9,993 nucleotides of DNA from assembly GCA_018715445.1 (NCBI GenBank), contig DVLP01000011.1:1-9993 (forward strand). Reading direction: 5' to 3'. Each line of letters starts with the position of its first letter. The first letter of the stretch is position 1. A program made the translations under genes and the position numbers. Positions 6,005-9,993 of this stretch are shown piece after piece. The notes beneath the pieces were generated by a model. It was not told the origin of the DNA, made no database searches, and saw nothing but the letters and a program-made list of their open reading frames with translations. This DNA comes from Candidatus Avipropionibacterium avicola (GTDB lineage Bacteria; Actinomycetota; Actinomycetes; Propionibacteriales; Propionibacteriaceae).

Positions 6005-7182
6005 GTGCCGCCACGACGACCAAGGCCAAGCCCCGACGCTCCGAGCTGGCCGACGAGCTGCTGCTCGGCAGGCCCACCGGTCGCCGCGCTGCGGTCGACA
6101 CCCTGATGCGGATCCTGGTGTGGCTGGCGGCAGGGTTGGCCCTGGCCCCGCTGCTGTGGATCCTGGTCACGGTCGCAGTCAAGGGCGCCCCCCTGACGGT
6201 GGCCTCCCCGCCGGACTGGACCCAGATCTGTGTCGACACGACCTCGCAGACCCGGGCCACCACCTCGGCCTGTGGCGACTTCGGTGGTGAACCACCGCAG
6301 GGCTACCAGTGGTACTGGACCCCGGGTGGGCGCTACGCCGCGGTCGGCACCGAGTTCAACCCGTACGGCAGCAGGACCACGATGCCGACCGGGGACGACA
6401 TCGTGATCATGGCCGCCGAGAAGGATTCGGGCGGCTGGATCCTGTTGCCCTCGCTGCAGTGGTGGACCGAGCCGCTGGGATCCTCGGTCGACTTCTCCCC
6501 GCGCGGTGGTGCCCTGCAGGCGATCTACGGCTCGGTGGTGATCACGCTGATGTGCACCGTGATCGCCGTCCCCCTGGCGATGTTGGCCGCCGTCTTCCTG
6601 GTCGAGTACGCCCGCGGCTCGCGGATCGGTCGGGCGGTGTCGTTCTGCGTCGACATCCTGACCGGCATCCCGTCGATCGTGGCGGCGCTGTTCATCTACG
6701 CCTTGTTCGTCACGATCCTGGGTGGGCAACGCTCGGCCTTCGCCACCGCGCTGGCCCTGGCGATGCTGATGCTGCCGACGGTGCTGCGCTCGACCGAGGA
6801 GATGCTCAAGCTGGTGCCCGACAGCCTGCGGGAGGCCTCGTACGCCCTCGGGGTGCCACGGTGGAAGACGATCCTGTCGGTGGTGCTGCCGACGGCACGC
6901 ACCGGCATCATCACCGGCATCATCCTGGGCATCGCCCGGGTGATGGGCGAGACCGCACCACTGCTGATCCTGGTCGGCTACGCGACCAACCTGTACTTCG
7001 ACCCGCTCAACGGGTCGATGGGATCCCTGCCCACCATGATCAACGCCCACCGCACCACGGCGCCGCAGTTCGCCGGCTACGACCGGGTCTGGGGCGCGGC
7101 GTTCACGCTGATCCTGATCGTGATGCTGCTCAACCTGTTGGCTCGCGGCATCGCCCGGGTCAGCACCCTGAAGGAGAAGTGA
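6001..7182 (+). CDS. pstA: Phosphate ABC transporter permease PstA with enlarged external loop
   Basis: PstA is the second channel subunit, pairing with PstC. At 393 residues it is roughly 90 longer than typical PstA (about 300). The excess lies between the first helix (about 38–60) and the second (about 174–200): residues 61–173 form a polar, Trp/Tyr/Gly-rich segment with only two cysteines, Cys77 and Cys91, and so a possible disulfide. By the usual topology this loop faces outside, where PstS docks. The rest is canonical: helices near 213–240, 246–262, 300–327 and 363–382, and the EAA loop SLREASYALGVPRWKTI (275–291), followed by ARVMGETAPL (312–321). The start codon overlaps the pstC stop. 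The stop lies 9 nt before pstB, and TGAGGAG doubles as the pstB ribosome binding site. Confidence 0.95.
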   Translation: MSAATTTKAKPRRSELADELLLGRPTGRRAAVDTLMRILVWLAAGLALAPLLWILVTVAVKGAPLTVASPPDWTQICVDTTSQTRATTSACGDFGGEPPQGYQWYWTPGGRYAAVGTEFNPYGSRTTMPTGDDIVIMAAEKDSGGWILLPSLQWWTEPLGSSVDFSPRGGALQAIYGSVVITLMCTVIAVPLAMLAAVFLVEYARGSRIGRAVSFCVDILTGIPSIVAALFIYALFVTILGGQRSAFATALALAMLMLPTVLRSTEEMLKLVPDSLREASYALGVPRWKTILSVVLPTARTGIITGIILGIARVMGETAPLLILVGYATNLYFDPLNGSMGSLPTMINAHRTTAPQFAGYDRVWGAAFTLILIVMLLNLLARGIARVSTLKEK

Positions 7183-7191
7183 GGAGCCACC

Positions 7192-7968
7192 ATGGCCAAG
7201 CGCATCGAGGTGACCGACCTCAACATCTACTACGGCAACTTCCATGCTGTGCAGGACGTGTCGATGACCGTCCAGCCCCGCAGTGTCACCGCCTTCATCG
7301 GCCCGTCGGGCTGTGGCAAGTCCACCGTGCTGCGGACGTTGAACCGGATGCACGAGGTGATCCCCGGAGCTCGGGTCGAGGGAAAGGTCCAGCTCGACGG
7401 GATCGACCTGTACGCCCGCACCGTCGACCCGGTCTCGGTCCGACGCATGGTCGGGATGGTCTTCCAACGCCCCAACCCGTTCCCGTCGATGTCGATCTAT
7501 GACAACGTGGTGGCCGGGCTGAAGCTCAATGGGATCCGCAAGAAGTCGACCTTGGACGATGCCTGTGAGAAGGCGCTCAAGGGAGCGAACCTGTGGAAGG
7601 AGGTCAAGGATCGCCTCGACCGGGCCGGCACCGGACTGTCGGGTGGGCAGCAGCAGCGCCTGTGCATCGCACGCGCGATCGCGGTCGAGCCGCAGGTGTT
7701 GTTGATGGACGAGCCCTGCTCGGCCCTGGACCCGATCTCGACGCTGGCGATCGAGGACCTGATCCATCAGCTCAAGGACGACTACACCGTGGTGATCGTG
7801 ACCCACAACATGCAGCAGGCCGCACGGGTCAGCGACCGGACCGCCTTCTTCAACCTGGCCGCCACCGGCAAACCCGGCGCCCTGGTCGAGATCGGCGACA
7901 CCGAGACGATCTTCTCCAACCCCACCGAGAAGGCCACCGAGGACTACATCACCGGCCGCTTCGGCTGA
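7192..7968 (+). CDS. pstB: Phosphate ABC transporter ATPase PstB
   Basis: PstB is the cytoplasmic ATPase that drives phosphate import through PstCA. The 258-residue protein has the normal length and every ABC motif: Walker [10 protein letters not shown] (37–45), Q-loop FQRPNPFP (91–98, Gln92), signature LSGGQQQR (149–156), Walker B VLLMDEP (169–175) with Glu174, D-loop SALD (177–180) and switch His205 in THN. The sequence [16 protein letters not shown] and the C-terminal [18 protein letters not shown] are typical of PstB rather than of other importers. The start follows AGGAG (7182–7186), which overlaps the pstA stop. No phoU follows; the next gene converges from the other strand, so the operon ends here. 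Confidence 0.98.
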   Translation: MAKRIEVTDLNIYYGNFHAVQDVSMTVQPRSVTAFIGPSGCGKSTVLRTLNRMHEVIPGARVEGKVQLDGIDLYARTVDPVSVRRMVGMVFQRPNPFPSMSIYDNVVAGLKLNGIRKKSTLDDACEKALKGANLWKEVKDRLDRAGTGLSGGQQQRLCIARAIAVEPQVLLMDEPCSALDPISTLAIEDLIHQLKDDYTVVIVTHNMQQAARVSDRTAFFNLAATGKPGALVEIGDTETIFSNPTEKATEDYITGRFG

Positions 7969-7969
7969 G

Positions 7970-8031
7970 GTCGGGCCAAGGTTCAACGCACGTAGGGTTC
8001 AACGCACGTCGGGCCCAGGTTCAACGCACGT
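7970..8031. repeat. Three-copy direct repeat between pstB and mutT1
   Basis: The 14-mer GGTTCAACGCACGT occurs exactly at 7980–7993, 7996–8009 and 8018–8031. The outer two are part of a longer 24-nt repeat (7970–7993 and 8008–8031) that differs at a single position, A7978 versus C8016, with GTCGGGCC in front of the core. The array fills almost the whole gap between the convergent pstB and mutT1. The last copy lies inside mutT1: read on the minus strand, ACGTGCGTTGAACC encodes the final Val-Arg and the TGA stop. The arms do not fold into a terminator-like hairpin. It could be a local tandem duplication of the mutT1 3' end or a member of a dispersed repeat family; I do not recognise the core. 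Confidence 0.85.
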
Positions 8032-8950
8032 CAGGACGGTGCCACTCGTGGGCCACCGGGACCGCGTCGGCGTCCAGGTGGACCACCACCAGCTCGGCGG
8101 TGCGCACCTTGCGCCCGGCGATCCCCAACACCTCCAGGGCGACCGGCAGGGTGGGACGGTGTCCGCAGACCACGGCCGGCAGCCGATCCCGTACGGCTTC
8201 GTCGGCCAGCTCCCGCCATCGTTGCCGGTGCTCCTCGGGCTGGTCGTGACCGGCGGCCTCGGTGAGCTCGGGCCACAACCGGGCGCAGGTGTCGTGGGTG
8301 TCGGGGTGGCCGGGCTCGCGATGCTCCGGTCGCTGGGACGAGGTGAGGTAGGGCGTGATCGTCTGGACACACCGCAACCACGGCGAGCTGTGGATCACGG
8401 TGATGCCGTAGGCGCCCAGGACCCCGCACAGTCGACGGGCCTGACGTCGCCCGTAGCTGGTGATCGGCCGGTCGTCCTCACCGGAGCCCCAGTCGGACCG
8501 CTTCACCGCCTTGGCATGGCGGACCACCACCACGGCCGTCGTCGCCGGCATGGAGACCGCCTGTCGCAGCACCGTACGGTCGTGCTCGTGGGTCAGGGTC
8601 TCGAGGGCCTGATCGACCGGAAACCACTGCACCGCAGAGATCTCGGCATCCGGCTCACGCGGAGCCTGCTCCTGCAGGGTCGCCACCCACCAGTCGATGA
8701 GCTTCGTCCCGTCGGGGACCGGGTAGCTGGTCCGGTCCAACGGTGCGCCCAGGCTGATCCGGCAGCCGGTCTCCTCGGCGACCTCACGAACCGCCGCCTC
8801 ACAGGCCAACTCGCCCTTCTCCAGCTTGCCCTTCGGGATCGTCCAGTCCTGGTAGCGATCCCGGTGGACCAGCGCGACCTCGGTGACGCCGTCGTGCTCG
8901 CGCAGGACCACCGCACCCGCCGCTCGGATCGGATCGGAGTTGCGTCCCAT
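8021..8950 (-). CDS. mutT1: MutT1-type Nudix hydrolase–histidine phosphatase fusion
   Basis: The 309-residue two-domain enzyme matches mycobacterial MutT1 in architecture and length. Residues 1–133 are a Nudix domain with a perfect Nudix box: GKLEKGE (41–47), then REVAEETG (55–62). Residues 137–309 are a histidine phosphatase domain with RHA (144–146; His145 is the expected phospho-acceptor), Arg193 in SSPWLRC and His264 in VCGHRP. Characterised relatives hydrolyse 8-oxo-(d)GTP to the diphosphate and also cleave diadenosine polyphosphates, so the likely roles are nucleotide-pool sanitation and nucleoside polyphosphate turnover. The ATG at 8950 lies 2 nt after the ppk stop, with GAGGA (8957–8961) as ribosome binding site, so it is probably cotranscribed and translationally coupled with ppk, the same order as ppk1–mutT1 in mycobacteria. 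Its stop codon lies in a tandem repeat. Substrate preference is inferred. Confidence 0.92.
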   Translation of the reverse strand: MGRNSDPIRAAGAVVLREHDGVTEVALVHRDRYQDWTIPKGKLEKGELACEAAVREVAEETGCRISLGAPLDRTSYPVPDGTKLIDWWVATLQEQAPREPDAEISAVQWFPVDQALETLTHEHDRTVLRQAVSMPATTAVVVVRHAKAVKRSDWGSGEDDRPITSYGRRQARRLCGVLGAYGITVIHSSPWLRCVQTITPYLTSSQRPEHREPGHPDTHDTCARLWPELTEAAGHDQPEEHRQRWRELADEAVRDRLPAVVCGHRPTLPVALEVLGIAGRKVRTAELVVVHLDADAVPVAHEWHRPDVR

Positions 8951-8952
8951 GC

Positions 8953-9993
8953 TCAGTCCTCGGTCAGGGGCTGGCGGAAGACCTCGTCACGGTCGCGCCG
9001 GGCCAGTCGGTCGACCAACAACTCCTGGATGTCGACCAGGGGCTGGCCGTCGGCATCGAGGACACGGGGTGCCCAGTCGCCGTTGCCGTCCAGGTGCCAG
9101 GCGGCCGTACCCGGATCGAAGGCGGTGTCGAAGAGCCAACCGATCTGGGCGATGTGGCGCCGGTTGGTGATCGAGACCAACACCTCGACGCGCCGGTCCA
9201 GGTTGCGGTGCATCATGTCCGCCGAGCCGATGCCGACGTTGGGGGAGCCGCCGTTGGCGAACCAGAACAACCGGGAGTGCTCCAGGAAGCGACCCAGCAC
9301 CGAGCGGACGCGGATGTTCTCACTGAGGCCGGGGACCCCGGGGCGCAGTGAGCAGATCCCCCGCACCCACAGGTCGACCGGCACACCGGCCTGGGAGGCC
9401 TCGTAGAGCGCGTCGATGATCGCTTCGTCGACCATCGCATTCAGCTTCATCCGGATGTGGGCGGGCCGGCCCTGGCGGTGGTGCTCGATCTCGGTGCCGA
9501 TCTGGTCCAGCAGGCCGTTGCGGATCCCGTACGGTGAGGCCAGGACGCGGCGGTACTCCCGTTCGGCCGTCATCCCCGACATCCGGTTGAACAGTCGGGC
9601 GATGTCCTCGGTGACCACCGGGTTGGCGGTCAGCACGCCCATGTCCTCGTAGTGGCGGGCGGTCTTGGGGTTGTAGTTGCCGGTGCCGACGTGGACGTAG
9701 CGCCGGAGCCCGTCGGGCTCCTCACGCACCACCAGGGCGAGTTTGCAGTGGATCTTGAGCCCGACGATGCCGTACACCACATGGCATCCGGCCTCCTCCA
9801 GCTTGCGCGCCCAGGCGATGTTGGCCTGTTCATCGAAGCGGGCCTTGATCTCGACGATCACCAGCACCTGCTTGCCGGCCTCGGCGGCCTCGACCAGGGC
9901 ATCCACGATGGGGGAGTCGCCGGAGGTCCGGTAGAGCGTCTGCTTGATTGCCAACACGTGCGGGTCGGCGGCGGCCTGCTCGATGAACCGCTG
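8953..9993 (-). CDS. ppk: Polyphosphate kinase Ppk1 (C-terminal half; 5' end beyond window)
   Basis: Ppk1 reversibly transfers the ATP gamma-phosphate onto polyphosphate. The frame is open to the window's right edge; the first visible residues [20 protein letters not shown] are internal, so the GTG at 9957 is not a start. The 346 visible residues are about half of a usual 690–740-residue enzyme and cover the two C-terminal catalytic domains. The expected phospho-acceptor histidine is in GLKIHCKL (His codon 9748–9750, matching E. coli His435), and the second catalytic histidine is in [11 protein letters not shown] (codon 9277–9279, matching His592). [21 protein letters not shown] and [15 protein letters not shown] are further family signatures. 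It lies directly upstream of mutT1 and converges on pstSCAB, linking phosphate uptake with storage. Any promoter is outside the window, so PHO control of ppk cannot be judged. Confidence 0.97.
   Translation of the reverse strand, partial: QRFIEQAAADPHVLAIKQTLYRTSGDSPIVDALVEAAEAGKQVLVIVEIKARFDEQANIAWARKLEEAGCHVVYGIVGLKIHCKLALVVREEPDGLRRYVHVGTGNYNPKTARHYEDMGVLTANPVVTEDIARLFNRMSGMTAEREYRRVLASPYGIRNGLLDQIGTEIEHHRQGRPAHIRMKLNAMVDEAIIDALYEASQAGVPVDLWVRGICSLRPGVPGLSENIRVRSVLGRFLEHSRLFWFANGGSPNVGIGSADMMHRNLDRRVEVLVSITNRRHIAQIGWLFDTAFDPGTAAWHLDGNGDWAPRVLDADGQPLVDIQELLVDRLARRDRDEVFRQPLTED

Noticed and set aside
5503..7986. An 827-codon open frame on the minus strand across pstC, pstA and pstB
   Set aside because: It is antisense to three genes with complete motif sets, and its product is a low-complexity run of His, Gln, Arg, Asp and Gly without any domain. 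It is a by-product of high GC at third codon positions.
7980..8031. Possible CRISPR array from the three identical 14-mers
   Set aside because: The intervals are only 2 and 8 nt, the repeat is too short, and no cas gene is present.
8039..9406. 455-codon plus-strand open frame opposite mutT1 and ppk
   Set aside because: It crosses two genes with intact catalytic motifs on the other strand and has no recognisable domain or ribosome binding site.

Overview
The window is about 10 kb of high-GC DNA, densely coding on both strands, from an actinobacterium. The lineage call rests on four things: a mycothione reductase (mycothiol is an actinobacterial thiol), a DUF2510 membrane protein, a ppk–mutT1 pair in which MutT1 is a Nudix–histidine phosphatase fusion, and two TAnnnT boxes placed for leaderless transcription. 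A member of the Propionibacteriaceae or a related family is plausible, but the sequence alone does not settle it.

Layout. (1) 1–1248 (+): the 3' nine-tenths of mycothione reductase, cut by the window edge exactly at its redox-active cysteine pair. (2) 1303–2553 (+): a Tat-type lipoprotein with a single glycoside hydrolase family 3 domain, NagZ/LpqI-like but lacking the usual dyad histidine. (3) 2543–3415 (-): a DUF2510 protein with one membrane helix, overlapping the GH3 gene tail to tail by 11 bp. (4) 3416–3673: a divergent regulatory region with a leaderless promoter for the DUF2510 gene on one side. On the other side are a PHO-box-like array of direct repeats, a -10 box and a roughly 100-nt leader for pstS. 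(5) 3674–7968 (+): the high-affinity phosphate transporter operon pstS-pstC-pstA-pstB, with two strong hairpins in the pstS–pstC gap, an ATGA overlap between pstC and pstA, and a tight pstA–pstB junction. (6) 7970–8031: a small three-copy direct repeat lying where pstB converges with mutT1. (7) 8021–9993 (-): ppk (3' half) followed two bases later by mutT1.

How the genes fit together. The right two-thirds is a phosphorus-economy island. PstSCAB imports phosphate under a probable phosphate-starvation response regulator, Ppk stores phosphate as polyphosphate, and the MutT1-type enzyme hydrolyses nucleoside polyphosphates. Close linkage of pst, ppk and a mutT gene is known in other actinobacteria, so the grouping itself is not new. 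The left third (mycothiol redox homeostasis, wall-glycan hydrolase, DUF2510 protein) has no obvious tie to it.

I found no clearly undescribed system. The best leads are the tandem repeat that contains the mutT1 stop codon, the enlarged external loop of PstA with two cysteines, the GH3 enzyme without its dyad histidine, and the double hairpin between pstS and pstC.
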